Shown here: positions 36,828-45,077 of the stretch, piece after piece | Layout of the letters: every line of letters starts with the position of its first letter | Position numbering within the stretch: position 1 is the first letter of the stretch | Assembly: GCA_000964245.1 (NCBI GenBank) | Contig: LANB01000001.1 | Span: 3,103,501 to 3,167,500 of the forward strand | DNA: 64,000 bases | Source: Cellvibrionaceae bacterium 1162T.S.0a.05 | GTDB taxonomy: Bacteria; Pseudomonadota; Gammaproteobacteria; Pseudomonadales; Cellvibrionaceae | Reading direction: 5' to 3' | Translations under genes and position numbers: made by a program | The notes under the pieces: model-generated | Told to the model about the DNA's origin: nothing | Databases searched by the model: none | Seen by the model: the letters and a program-made list of their open reading frames with translations, nothing else

Positions 36828-38573
36828 ATGCCTTTAGTCGTAAATACCAATGTCGCGTCGCTCAATGCTCAGCGCCAATTGCTCCAGATCGGTTCCGAAC
36901 TTGATCAGGCAAGTGAGCGTTTATCTTCTGGCCGACGCATTAACTCCGCCGCCGACGACGCAGCGGGTCTTGCGATTTCTAACCGCCAAACAGCCGCTAT
37001 TCGCGGTTTGGATCAAGCCGTACGAAATGCCAATGATGGTATCTCGCTGATCCAGACAGCAGAAGGTGCCTTGGAAGAGTCCACTAACATTCTGCAGCGT
37101 ATGCGCGAGTTGGCGATTCAGTCTTCCAACGGTATTTATTCTGATACCGACCGTGCGACGCTGAACGCAGAGGTGCAACAGCTGAAAGCGGAATTGGATC
37201 GTATTGCAGAAACCACTGCGTTTAACGGTCAAAACATTCTGGACGGAAGCCTTGGCGAGGTTGCCCTGCAAGTGGGTGACCAAAGCGGACAAACCATGAG
37301 TTTTGAAATTCAGGGCTTCAGTTCTTCAAGCCTCGGTGGCTCTGGTGGTGATTTAATAGGTGAAGCATTAACAGGTGGCACCAGTGATCTGTTTGCCGTC
37401 ACAGCGTCTGATCTGGAGATCAATGATGTTGCGATTTCTTCGCTCACTAGCTCAACCTCGTTAAATGATGCGCTGGATACAATTAATGCCGACCTCGATG
37501 GGAAAGGTGCCGAAGTCTCTGCGCTGGTATCTTCTCAAGGTAATAGCATCGGCGATGGTCAGCTAATCGCTGGCACCGACACATTGACACTTGCAGTAGT
37601 CGACGGTGACGGGAATAGCCAAAGCTATGTGCTTACCGGTACTAGCAGCCTTGATGAACTGGCTGACAAAATCAACTCTGATACGGCTATTACAGCGTCC
37701 GTTTCGGATGACGGCAATCTGGTATTGAGTCAGGAAGGTGTTGTTAGCATTAGCGTATCGGGTTCAGGCACCAAAGCTTTGGATGCAGCAGGTTTTGATG
37801 GAACCGAAACGGATAGTAACTTCCGTTTGGTTGTTTCGGATACCAGCGGCGGAAATGGCCTGAAGATCGAAGCAGCAAGTGGCGCGACCACTGCGACAGT
37901 CAACGCGTTGGGTGTAAACCTGAACGACGACGATGGCAACACGCTGGGTATCGCTTTGACTGCAAGCTCGTTCTCTGACTTGAATGCCGGTGACTTGATC
38001 GTAAACGGTGTTGAGATCGGCGAAATTTCGGCTGGAACCAGTACAGCGGCGATGGTCACTAACGTTATCGAAGCCATTAACAAAGTAAGTGGCGAAACAG
38101 GCGTTGTTGCATTCGAAGCCGGTGATGGTAGCAATGACCAGATTGGTTTGCGCGCAACAGACGGCAGTGTCGTCGCAGTTGAGTACGGTGAAAACGCCAC
38201 AGATGCAAACGTGTTGGCTGCAACAGGATTGCAAGAGCAGAACGCTGCAGTGGGAGCGGGTTCGGTAGCCGGCGTTGATATTTCAACTGTCGCCGGTGCA
38301 CAAAGCGCGATTGATGTGATTGACCAGGCGCTTGAGCAAATTAACTCCACCCGAGCGGATATGGGTGCGATTAATAACCGACTCGACTTTACCGTATCAA
38401 ACCTGAGCAGTATTTCCGAGAAAACATCAGCAGCGCGTTCACGTGTTGTCGATGCGGACTTCGCTTCAGAAACTGCCCAATTGAGTCGAGCTCAGGTTCT
38501 GCAGCAAGCATCACAGGCGATGTTGGCTCAAGCAAATGCCCGTCCTCAGCAAGTACTCGCACTTCTCCAGTAA
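36828..38573 (+). CDS. fliC: Flagellin FliC2
   Basis: This second filament protein has 581 residues. Its N-terminal domain (MPLVVNTNVASLNAQRQLLQ, DDAAGLAISNRQTAAIRGLD, LQRMRELAIQSSNGIYSD) and C-terminal domain (INSTRADMGAINNRLDFTVS, AQLSRAQVLQQASQAMLAQA, PQQVLALLQ) closely match fliC1. The central region shares the same layout but diverges (for example GGTSDLFAVTASDLEINDVA). It is controlled by a sigma-28 promoter, while fliC1 has sigma-54, implying later or FlgM-gated expression. It is followed by flaG, fliD and fliS, the usual filament-assembly genes. The two flagellin genes lie in the same orientation about 22.5 kb apart and flank the glycan island as direct repeats. Confidence 0.97.
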   Translation: MPLVVNTNVASLNAQRQLLQIGSELDQASERLSSGRRINSAADDAAGLAISNRQTAAIRGLDQAVRNANDGISLIQTAEGALEESTNILQRMRELAIQSSNGIYSDTDRATLNAEVQQLKAELDRIAETTAFNGQNILDGSLGEVALQVGDQSGQTMSFEIQGFSSSSLGGSGGDLIGEALTGGTSDLFAVTASDLEINDVAISSLTSSTSLNDALDTINADLDGKGAEVSALVSSQGNSIGDGQLIAGTDTLTLAVVDGDGNSQSYVLTGTSSLDELADKINSDTAITASVSDDGNLVLSQEGVVSISVSGSGTKALDAAGFDGTETDSNFRLVVSDTSGGNGLKIEAASGATTATVNALGVNLNDDDGNTLGIALTASSFSDLNAGDLIVNGVEIGEISAGTSTAAMVTNVIEAINKVSGETGVVAFEAGDGSNDQIGLRATDGSVVAVEYGENATDANVLAATGLQEQNAAVGAGSVAGVDISTVAGAQSAIDVIDQALEQINSTRADMGAINNRLDFTVSNLSSISEKTSAARSRVVDADFASETAQLSRAQVLQQASQAMLAQANARPQQVLALLQ

Positions 38574-38617
38574 TTCGTGAGTTGAGCTGACGAGAAACAT
38601 TGAGAGAAGTAGGCCAA

Positions 38618-38635
38618 GGCCGGTGAAAACCGGCC
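38618..38635 (+). other. Perfect hairpin between fliC2 and flaG without a T run
   Basis: Seven-base stem GGCCGGT / ACCGGCC with a GAAA tetraloop. No uridine run follows, so it is unlikely to stop transcription fully. It could protect the 3' end of the abundant fliC2 mRNA or reduce read-through into flaG. Confidence 0.6.
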
Positions 38636-38662
38636 GAGGTCGTAAACAGAGAGGGTAAACCC

Positions 38663-39049
38663 ATGAATGAAGTAAGAACTACAGCGCTGAACACGCAAGT
38701 GAATATTCAGCCTGCTTCATCGAAGGGGAAAGACAACACGCAGGGACGTCTTGTTGAAACTGAAAATGTGTCGCCAAAGGATGACAACGCCAAAGTGAAT
38801 CAGGATGCGTCACAAGGCAACGCACCGGAAAACCTGGAAAAAGCTGTGGCTTCCATCAATGACTATGTGCAAGTTGTTCAACGCGATTTGCACTTTAGTG
38901 TTGATGAGGATTTGGAAAAAACGGTTATCAAGGTTGTGGATACACATTCCGGTGAGCTTATTCGCCAAATTCCGGATGATGTCTTTCTTGAGCTGGCACG
39001 GAAGTTGAAGGAAGACGGAGAATTGCATTTGGTGAATGCTCTGGGATAG
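38663..39049 (+). CDS. flaG: FlaG family protein
   Basis: FlaG is a small protein found beside flagellin and fliD in polar-flagellated bacteria, where it influences filament length. The 128-residue protein has the typical low-complexity, charged N-terminal half and the conserved C-terminal half (LHFSVDEDLEKTVIKVVDTH, SGELIRQIPDDVFLELARKL). A GAGAGGGT site precedes the ATG. It is probably co-transcribed from the fliC2 promoter. A strong terminator lies 67 bp after its stop. Confidence 0.9.
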   Translation: MNEVRTTALNTQVNIQPASSKGKDNTQGRLVETENVSPKDDNAKVNQDASQGNAPENLEKAVASINDYVQVVQRDLHFSVDEDLEKTVIKVVDTHSGELIRQIPDDVFLELARKLKEDGELHLVNALG

Positions 39050-39115
39050 CTGAGCGGCAAAACCTTGCCCCTGGGTAAGAGCAGGCAAATAGTCAGTTCG
39101 CAAATGACTAATCAA

Positions 39116-39141
39116 GGCGCATGGGAGACCATGCGTCTTTT
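39116..39141 (+). terminator. Rho-independent terminator after flaG
   Basis: Nine-base stem GGCGCATGG / CCATGCGTC (one G-T pair) with a GAGA loop and a TTTT run. It ends the fliC2-flaG unit, so fliD should have its own promoter in the 180 bp that follow; I could not identify one with confidence. Confidence 0.8.
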
Positions 39142-39324
39142 GTACGTTCCCGAGGATTCATTTCATTACCGAATGTGTGAATGGTTTTGGTTACATGAGC
39201 GCGTTTTAGTAAGAAAATCGTCTAACCAGCGGCTGCAGGCCCGTGTTTATTTGCCGATACTAAAAGATAAGCGTCATTATCATGCGGTGTCGTTACCGTC
39301 AGGGCTTGGCCCGGAGTTGTATAC

Positions 39325-41397
39325 ATGGTCGATAACAACATTATTCAAAGTCTGGGTGCCGGGTCGGGTATCGATACCGGGGGGCTTGTTCGGCAGTTAG
39401 TTGAAATAGAACGTGCCGCGCCGGAAGAGCGCTTACAAAACCGCAAGGACCTCACTCAATCGCAAATCTCGGATTTCGGTTTAATGAGCAGCGCGTTATC
39501 CACGCTGCGAGATTCAGCAAAAACACTTACCGACCCTGAAGGGCTTTTCAGTAAAAGCGCATCCTTTACAGAAAGTACGGCGCTTGTTCCCACTTCGTTG
39601 ACCACCGACGTACAACCCGGTGTGTACACCTTTACCGTTGAAGCCATCGCGCAATCACAAAGTTTGTCTTCAAGTGTGTTTGATGACCCCAGTGATGCCG
39701 TCGGCGAAGGCACGTTAACCTTTGCTTTTGGTGATGTGACCGCGAGCGGTGGCGCGATGACGGCCTTCGATCAGGATACCGGTGTTGAAACCGTGGATGT
39801 TGTTATTGACTCAAGCAACAACACACTCGAAGGTTTACGTGATGCGATAAACGATGCTGAAATGGGTGTACAAGCTGCCATCGTGTTTAACGGTACAGGT
39901 TACGTTTTGCAAATCAATGCCGAGTCCGGTGCAGAAAACGAAATACAGATCAGTGTCAGCGATGATGACGGCGAGAATGACGATACCTCAGGGCTCTCGC
40001 GTTTTGCCTTTAATACCAGTGCATCGAATATGAGTCACGATCAGGATGGCGCAGATGCTGAGCTAACACTGAATGGCTTGTCGGTCTATCGAGAAACCAA
40101 TGTGATCGACGACATTGTCGAAGGCTTGAGTCTGGATGTGCGCGAGGCAGACCCCGGCACACCCATTACGGTAACCGTCACGGAAGACAAAAGTTTTGCC
40201 GAACAGAGTATTCGTGCATTTGTGGATGCCTACAACGAATTCCTGGAAGCAATTGAACCCATCGTTGGTACTTACGAAGAAGAAGACGATGAAGGGAACA
40301 CGCAAACACAGTTTGGGTCATTGGCAAATGACGCGCTCGCGCGCTCGATGTTAACCCAGATTCGTTCAGTAATTAGCAGTGAAATTCCCGGGCTCACTGA
40401 TTCGAATTTTAAAGCTCTGGGTGCTATCGGCATTCGCACCGAACTGGATGGCACCATCAGTATCGATGAAGAGACTTTTTCAACAGCGCTCGAAGATAAT
40501 TTTGAGGATATTCAAAAACTGTTGGCACCGCACACGTCAACCAGCGATTCTTCGATTTACATTAACAGTTTTAATAGCAGTACTACCGCAGGAGAATACG
40601 AAGTCAGTATCGATACACCTCCTGCGAAAGGGTATTACACCGGCTCTACCCTCGGGTTGGATGTCAGTAGTGATTTCCCGCTTGATACCAGTGGCAAGAC
40701 CTATACCTTTACCATCGAAGTGAACGGTACAGAATCAGAAGAATTAACGATTCCCAGCGATACCTATGACAGTATTGATGACTTGATCGAAGCACTGCAA
40801 GACACAATAAACAACGATGAAAATCTCAGCGAAGACGGTGCACAAGTGCTGGTGACTTACGACACCGACAGTGATCAATTGATAATTACCTCTACGAAAT
40901 ACGGTGATTCCTCCGAGGTGAATATCAATGATGCGAGTACAGACCTGATTAACGACCTGGGCCTGGCAATTGCCGACGGTACCGAGGCTGGCTCAACCGT
41001 TGCCGGGAGCATCAATGGCGTCAGTGGATTTGGTTCGGCCAATGTTCTTCTTCCAAATCTCAATGAACCCGGCGCAGGTTTAGCGCTTGTTGTAGGTGAA
41101 ACGGCCACGACGGCCACAGTGAATTTTTCTCGCGGTTTTGCCGGTGAACTTGAAGCCCTGATTGACGAGTTTCTTGCCAGTAATGGTTTAATTAACACGC
41201 GTGAAGCAAACCTGGAAGATACACTCGACGATATAGAAGAAGATGAAGAAGCGCTTGATCGCAGGATGACGGCTTATGAAGAGCGTTTGATCCAACAGTT
41301 TATTAACATGGAACGTATTCTCTCCAGCTTGAACACATCAGGCTCTTTTGTAGAGAATTTGATAAACACCTTGCCGTTTACCAGCAAAAAAGACTAG
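39325..41397 (+). CDS. fliD: FliD, filament cap protein
   Basis: FliD caps the filament and helps flagellin fold into place; in some pathogens it is also an adhesin. At 690 residues it is longer than most FliD proteins (about 450-480). The conserved N-terminus IQSLGAGSGIDTGGLVRQLV with EERL is present. The C-terminal coiled region (NLEDTLDDIEEDEEALDRRM, QFINMERILSSLNTSGSFVE) is complete. The extra length is in the central exposed D2/D3-type part, rich in Asp, Ser and Thr. A start ATG at 39325 is supported by CGGAG nine bases ahead. The small fliS gene follows after ~90 bp. Confidence 0.95.
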   Translation: MVDNNIIQSLGAGSGIDTGGLVRQLVEIERAAPEERLQNRKDLTQSQISDFGLMSSALSTLRDSAKTLTDPEGLFSKSASFTESTALVPTSLTTDVQPGVYTFTVEAIAQSQSLSSSVFDDPSDAVGEGTLTFAFGDVTASGGAMTAFDQDTGVETVDVVIDSSNNTLEGLRDAINDAEMGVQAAIVFNGTGYVLQINAESGAENEIQISVSDDDGENDDTSGLSRFAFNTSASNMSHDQDGADAELTLNGLSVYRETNVIDDIVEGLSLDVREADPGTPITVTVTEDKSFAEQSIRAFVDAYNEFLEAIEPIVGTYEEEDDEGNTQTQFGSLANDALARSMLTQIRSVISSEIPGLTDSNFKALGAIGIRTELDGTISIDEETFSTALEDNFEDIQKLLAPHTSTSDSSIYINSFNSSTTAGEYEVSIDTPPAKGYYTGSTLGLDVSSDFPLDTSGKTYTFTIEVNGTESEELTIPSDTYDSIDDLIEALQDTINNDENLSEDGAQVLVTYDTDSDQLIITSTKYGDSSEVNINDASTDLINDLGLAIADGTEAGSTVAGSINGVSGFGSANVLLPNLNEPGAGLALVVGETATTATVNFSRGFAGELEALIDEFLASNGLINTREANLEDTLDDIEEDEEALDRRMTAYEERLIQQFINMERILSSLNTSGSFVENLINTLPFTSKKD

Positions 41398-41486
41398 TTA
41401 AAACAGACTATTTTCAGCGCAGCCTAAAGTTTTATCGGGTATGGTCGATACCTTGAGTATTGCGGGCAAAACAAAAAGAGGTTGTC

Positions 41487-41864
41487 GTGAATAATCAAGT
41501 TGCAGTGAATTCCTACTCACAAGTTCATACACACGCCAATGTCGAAACGGCGAGCCCACACAAACTTATCGACATGCTCTACGAAGGCGCCTTGCAACGC
41601 ATTACTCAGGCCCGTGGCGCAATGCAATTCAAACAGGTTGAAGCCAAAGGCAAGCGTATTAATCAAGCCATTAGCATTGTGGGTGGATTGCGTGAAAACC
41701 TCAATCTGGATCAAGGTGGTGAAATTGCAGAAAATCTTGATGCGCTATATTTTTATATCCAGGGTTTGTTAGCGAAAGCACACGTCAGCAATGACGACAG
41801 CAAGCTTGAAGAGGCCAGTAACCTGTTGCTTGATTTACGTGGCGCCTGGAAGCAAATTGGTTAA
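41487..41864 (+). CDS. fliS: FliS, flagellin-specific export chaperone
   Basis: FliS binds flagellin in the cytoplasm and prevents its early polymerisation. The 125-residue protein carries the FliS pattern VNSYSQVHTHANVETASPHK, LIDMLYEGALQRITQARGAM, GGLRENLNLDQGGEIAENLD and YFYIQGLLAKAHVSND. The start is set at GTG 41487 with AGAGG five bases before it; an in-frame ATG at 41460 would add nine residues with no good ribosome-binding site. A second, more divergent copy follows at 41997. Confidence 0.93.
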   Translation: MNNQVAVNSYSQVHTHANVETASPHKLIDMLYEGALQRITQARGAMQFKQVEAKGKRINQAISIVGGLRENLNLDQGGEIAENLDALYFYIQGLLAKAHVSNDDSKLEEASNLLLDLRGAWKQIG

Positions 41865-41917
41865 GTCACTGTAGCCTTATCCTGTTTACTCACAGTCTTT
41901 CCCTGTATTGGCCATTT

Positions 41918-41933
41918 TGGCACTCTCCCTGCA
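41918..41933 (+). promoter_or_regulatory. Sigma-54 promoter of the second fliS gene
   Basis: TGGCAC-N5-CTGCA, with GG (41919-41920) and GC (41931-41932) ten bases apart; one base differs from the best -12 consensus. It lies about 65 bp ahead of the second fliS start. This would allow the second chaperone gene to be expressed apart from fliD-fliS. Confidence 0.75.
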
Positions 41934-41996
41934 TTACCTCCTTACCAGTTATTAGGCGGCAATAATTTGTCGCAAAAATGAAAACGGGAGGTAATG

Positions 41997-42398
41997 ATGA
42001 CCGTAGAAAAAACCGAAGCTGCAAAAAAACTTGAAGATTGCGGTAAGGAAGTGAACTCACACAAAGTGATTTCACTTTTATTGGAAGGCGCACTTGAACG
42101 CATCGAGCAAGCACAAGTTGCAATAAGAACCGACAATATTGACGATGCCCAAATCCTTGTGGACAAACTGACCGCGATTGTTAACGGCTTGTATAACAGT
42201 TTGAACCTGGAACAGGGTGGTGCAGTCGCCGTGAATCTGGAAAAAGTGTATAGCTATATTCTTGGACGACTCGAAGCACTACCGTTAGATGAAAGCCTCG
42301 AAGCCCTCGACGAAATGACCGCGTTGATTAATGAAATCAAAGCAGGCTGGGATGCAATTGCACCCAAAAAAGAAGACCAAATCGCACAAGCCTCTTAA
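41997..42398 (+). CDS. FliS-like second chaperone
   Basis: The product (133 residues) shares the FliS layout: SHKVISLLLEGALERIEQAQ matches the LIDMLYEGALQRITQARG segment of FliS, and LYNSLNLEQGGAVAVNLEKV with YSYILGRL matches GGLRENLNLDQGGEIAENLD. The C-terminus is longer and acidic. Two adjacent ATGs (41994, 41997) exist; GGGAGG at 41986-41991 is spaced better for the second. Pseudomonads have a comparable extra fliS gene at this site. With two flagellins present, each chaperone may prefer one of them; this is inference. It has its own sigma-54 promoter. Confidence 0.85.
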   Translation: MTVEKTEAAKKLEDCGKEVNSHKVISLLLEGALERIEQAQVAIRTDNIDDAQILVDKLTAIVNGLYNSLNLEQGGAVAVNLEKVYSYILGRLEALPLDESLEALDEMTALINEIKAGWDAIAPKKEDQIAQAS

Positions 42399-42427
42399 AC
42401 AACGCTAAAGCTCCTCCCTGATTGGCC

Positions 42428-42450
42428 GTTAACCTTATTGAAAGGTTAAC
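42428..42450 (+). other. Hairpin before the FliT-like gene
   Basis: Perfect nine-base stem GTTAACCTT / AAGGTTAAC with a five-base ATTGA loop. It is placed just ahead of two in-frame ATGs (42454 and 42469). It would hide the AAGG sequence that could serve the first ATG, leaving AGGGAAGAG for the second. A regulatory role is only a suggestion. Confidence 0.5.
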
Positions 42451-42468
42451 GCAATGAGGGAAGAGTCG

Positions 42469-42729
42469 ATGTCCATAGTTAATTCCAGCCAGTTTGCACT
42501 CCGCCGCGCGCGTCGAGAACTGGAAAAAGCATTTGAGCAATGCGATTGGGAACAAGTACGTCACTGGGACATTGAACTCGGGCAGAATCTTAATGCCGCC
42601 TTTGATGATGAGAATCGCGACACCACAGCACTGGTGAGCGAGCTTGAAAATATTCTTTGCACCTATGCAAACCTCGTAGAAAGCCTGCCCGCAGGGCTGG
42701 AAGGTCACAAGGGAAAATTAAATAACTAA
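42469..42729 (+). CDS. FliT-like / FleP-position export chaperone
   Basis: This small helical protein has 86 residues (NSSQFALRRARRELEKAFEQ, CDWEQVRHWDIELGQNLNAA, LVSELENILCTYANLVESL). Its place after the fliS pair and before fleQ is that of fleP/fliT in Pseudomonas, and its helical-bundle character fits a FliD/FliS-associated chaperone. Sequence alone does not prove the role. The ATG at 42469 has AGGGAAGAG before it; an in-frame ATG at 42454 is the alternative. Confidence 0.7.
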   Translation: MSIVNSSQFALRRARRELEKAFEQCDWEQVRHWDIELGQNLNAAFDDENRDTTALVSELENILCTYANLVESLPAGLEGHKGKLNN

Positions 42730-42759
42730 CGCCCTTGTTCGCTATTCAGGTAGACAAGC

Positions 42760-42773
42760 GACAATATATTGTC
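42760..42773. promoter_or_regulatory. Palindromic operator candidate upstream of fleQ
   Basis: A perfect 14-bp palindrome, GACAATATATTGTC, 243 bp before the fleQ start. It matches the Pseudomonas FleQ box (approximately GTCAATAAATTGAC) at 11 of 14 bases and resembles the palindrome before pseB. A TTGTCA element overlaps it and could be the -35 of a sigma-70 promoter, which would fit autoregulation of fleQ. An 11-bp inverted repeat with one mismatch (42906-42916 / 42939-42949) lies farther down the leader. Confidence 0.5.
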
Positions 42774-43016
42774 AATTTTTTAGTAAAAAATAATGTGCCT
42801 TTTTAGATTATTTTTACGTCGTAAACTTTGCTTTTAGCATATTTCTATTTTTGTCCGACGAGAATTTGACTCGTGGCAACATCTTGACTATTACTAACTC
42901 AAAATCGATTTTACGAGTGAACTCAGTCAAAATCTCGTTCGTGAAATCGCAACGATAGTCTTTCAATGTTGAGTACCTTTTCAGATTGCAAAGAGGGTAC
43001 ACAGGAGTGGTAAGCA

Positions 43017-44456
43017 GTGCTGGGCGACAAAAAAATTCTGATAGTGAGTGAAAGTGGTGTAAACCAAAATGACTTAAGCGTCATTTTTGACTTCCTCGGT
43101 GAGCATAGCCTCAAAGCGCAATTTCATAATTTCCTCGAAATGAAAAACACTGAAAACCTGCAGCCGGAAGATCTCGGCTTGCTGGTGTGTGAGCGCCCCA
43201 GGGAGCACATTCCTCTAGAGAAATTACTCAAGGACATCCATCAGGCATGGGGTATGACACCCGTGATCTTGCTGGGTGATTGGGAAGAAACCAATGAAGA
43301 ATGGGACCCCTACCTTAAGCACATGGTGATTGCGCGCAAGGACCTGCCCCTGCAATACAACACCCTGGTGGATACATTGCATCGCGCACAGCGTTTCAAT
43401 GTGGCTCAGGAAAGTCGCAGTACCACCGAAGGCCGCCCCACACATTTATTTCGCAGTCTGGTTGGCACCAGCCGCCCCGTACTAGCGGTTCGTAAAATGA
43501 TGGATCAGGTCGCGGATAAAGAAGTGACCGTACTGATTCAGGGCGAATCGGGCACGGGTAAGGAAGTGGTTGCCCGCAACCTGCACTACCATAGCTCGCG
43601 TAGGGACCACCCCTTTGTTCCAGTCAATTGTGGCGCGATACCCGCAGAACTTTTGGAAAGTGAATTATTTGGCCATGAAAAAGGAGCCTTTACCGGCGCG
43701 GTGAACAGTCGTGCGGGGCGTTTTGAAATGGCAGAAGGCGGCACCTTATTCCTGGATGAAATTGGCGATATGCCTCTGCACATGCAAGTCAAAATTCTGC
43801 GTGTTCTACAAGAGAAGTCTTTTGAGCGCGTCGGTGGAAATAAAACATTTAAAACCAATGTGCGCATTATCGCGGCAACGCATCGCGACCTGGAAAAAAT
43901 GATCGAAGAGGGCGCTTTTCGCGAAGACCTCTACTACCGCTTGAATGTCTTTCCCATCGAAATGCCCTCCTTACGTGAGCGTTCTGAAGATATTCCGCTG
44001 TTAATCAATGAATTGGTTTCGCGTCTTGAAAGTGAAAACCGCACCTCCATTCGTTTTAATTCCGGTGCGATCATGTCCTTATGTCAACATGATTGGGCGG
44101 GCAATGTACGAGAACTTGCTAACCTGGTTGAGCGCATGGCCATCATGCATCCTTACGGCGTAATCGGCGTGCAGGACTTGCCTGCCAAATACCGGCATGT
44201 AGATGTCGAGGCGCAGGAAGAGTTTGAGCAGGAGTTTGAAGAGCCGGGTAAACCCGCGGTGATTTCTGCTGGAGATATAGCATTGTTGCCGGAAAACGGC
44301 ATTGATTTGAAAGAGTATATGACTGGCCTTGAGCAGAGTTTGATTCAACAGGCTCTGGATGATAGTGGCGGTGTTGTTGCGCGTGCTGCCGAGCGTTTGA
44401 CGATTCGGCGGACGACACTTGTCGAGAAAATGCGTAAGTATGGGATGCAGCGGTAG
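43017..44456 (+). CDS. fleQ: FleQ, sigma-54-dependent flagellar master regulator
   Basis: FleQ activates sigma-54 flagellar promoters and controls matrix genes in response to c-di-GMP. The 479-residue protein has an N-terminal FleQ domain (residues 1-~130), followed by the linker motif LFRSLVGTS (residues ~144-152) that in P. aeruginosa binds c-di-GMP. The AAA+ domain has Walker [22 protein letters not shown], and Walker B-type [13 protein letters not shown] Fis-type DNA-binding helix-turn-helix is at the C-terminus ([20 protein letters not shown]). The start is the GTG at 43017. It precedes fleS-fleR, the standard order, across a 620-bp gap filled by palindromic elements. Confidence 0.95.
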   Translation: MLGDKKILIVSESGVNQNDLSVIFDFLGEHSLKAQFHNFLEMKNTENLQPEDLGLLVCERPREHIPLEKLLKDIHQAWGMTPVILLGDWEETNEEWDPYLKHMVIARKDLPLQYNTLVDTLHRAQRFNVAQESRSTTEGRPTHLFRSLVGTSRPVLAVRKMMDQVADKEVTVLIQGESGTGKEVVARNLHYHSSRRDHPFVPVNCGAIPAELLESELFGHEKGAFTGAVNSRAGRFEMAEGGTLFLDEIGDMPLHMQVKILRVLQEKSFERVGGNKTFKTNVRIIAATHRDLEKMIEEGAFREDLYYRLNVFPIEMPSLRERSEDIPLLINELVSRLESENRTSIRFNSGAIMSLCQHDWAGNVRELANLVERMAIMHPYGVIGVQDLPAKYRHVDVEAQEEFEQEFEEPGKPAVISAGDIALLPENGIDLKEYMTGLEQSLIQQALDDSGGVVARAAERLTIRRTTLVEKMRKYGMQR

Positions 44457-44508
44457 TGCCTCTTTGTGTGGTCTAGCTTAAAACTTCTTCCCGGTTTTAG
44501 TCGCGTAA

Positions 44509-44622
44509 GATCACTGATCACGGGGTGCGGCTTTCCGAAAACGCATAAATACATCCCTGTAGCCCCTTCAAGTCATCCTGACTTGAAAGGTTTCGGAAAG
44601 CCGCACCCCGCACTCAGTGATC
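44509..44622. repeat. Palindromic element A (MITE/REP-like)
   Basis: This is a 114-bp imperfect palindrome. Nine-base outer arms (GATCACTGA / TCAGTGATC) enclose, after a 3-bp mismatch, perfect 20-base inner arms at 44521-44540 and 44591-44610. Inside is a TACATCCCTGTAGC core (44550-44563) and a small nine-base hairpin (TTCAAGTCA / TGACTTGAA). The same architecture, in inverted orientation and with different arm sequences, recurs at 44835. A 17-mer shared with element B occurs at 44651-44667. No transposase is nearby, so it would be a non-autonomous element. Confidence 0.75.
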
Positions 44623-44834
44623 GTCAGAAATTTATCTTCGCACCGCTTCCCTGCGGTGACGGTTTCAACAGCGACGACCTTACACCCCGCGTTCAGACAT
44701 TTTCTCGTAAATTTGTGGTGACAATTGGCGGTAGCAATGATTTTCTGAGGGATGACCTTTAGAAATACCTGTTTTGGGCTTTCCTGATTTATTCTTGATG
44801 AAGTATGCATGGAAGACCCTTGCATGATAGCCCC

Positions 44835-44949
44835 GAACACTGAATGTGAGGGACTGCCTTGTGAAACCGTCACCGCAGGGATGCGGTGTCGGAGCTACAG
44901 GGATGTATTCACCGCGATTTCACAAGGCAGTCCCTTGCAGTCAGTGTTC
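44835..44949. repeat. Palindromic element B (MITE/REP-like)
   Basis: This is a 115-bp imperfect palindrome. Nine-base outer arms (GAACACTGA / TCAGTGTTC) are followed after a 5-bp mismatch by perfect 18-base inner arms at 44849-44866 and 44918-44935. It contains the reverse complement of the TACATCCCTGTAGC core of element A (44894-44907). The 17-mer TGAAACCGTCACCGCAG (44862-44878) is the reverse complement of bases 44651-44667 beside element A. Confidence 0.75.
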
Positions 44950-45012
44950 ACGCGACAAACTCTCCCTGGCTATTCACAGATCTCCCAGAGCAAAAAAACA
45001 CAGCCACTTTCC

Positions 45013-45028
45013 TGGCATCCCGTTTGCA
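45013..45028 (+). promoter_or_regulatory. Sigma-54 promoter of fleSR
   Basis: TGGCAT-N5-TTGCA with GG (45014-45015) and GC (45026-45027) ten bases apart, 50 bp ahead of the fleS start. A TTGAC pentamer, a possible FleQ half-site, lies in the leader at 45051-45055. FleQ-dependent sigma-54 control of fleSR is known in Pseudomonas. Confidence 0.88.
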
Positions 45029-45077
45029 CTAGTCAGTGTAAGAAGCAAAGTTGACGAATTTTTGTCGGGAGCCACCC

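Larger units (their letters stand above)
44457..45077 (+). other. 621-bp fleQ-fleS intergenic region with palindromic repeats
   Basis: No coding sequence is supported. The space is mostly explained by two ~114-bp palindromic elements (44509-44622 and 44835-44949) and by shared short segments between them. The fleSR sigma-54 promoter lies at 45013-45028. The first palindrome could also act as the transcription end of fleQ. The rest, 44670-44830, shows nothing I can name. Confidence 0.65.

Noticed and set aside
37730-38350. A 206-codon minus-strand frame inside fliC2
   Set aside because: It is opposite the well-conserved flagellin coding frame and its Ala/Pro/Ser-rich content is what the reverse of flagellin codons would give.
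39185-39215. Sigma-54 promoter before fliD (GG-N10-GC near 39193)
   Set aside because: Only the GG and GC are matched; the surrounding bases do not fit TGGCAC or TTGCA.
39065-39400. A 111-codon plus-strand frame between flaG and fliD
   Set aside because: It overlaps the flaG terminator and the conserved start of fliD in another frame, has no good ribosome-binding site and no recognisable domain.
44509-44949. CRISPR array
   Set aside because: The repeats are inverted pairs with different arms, not regularly spaced identical direct repeats, and there are no cas genes.
44509-44949. Insertion sequence with transposase
   Set aside because: No open frame long enough for a transposase lies between or beside the palindromes.
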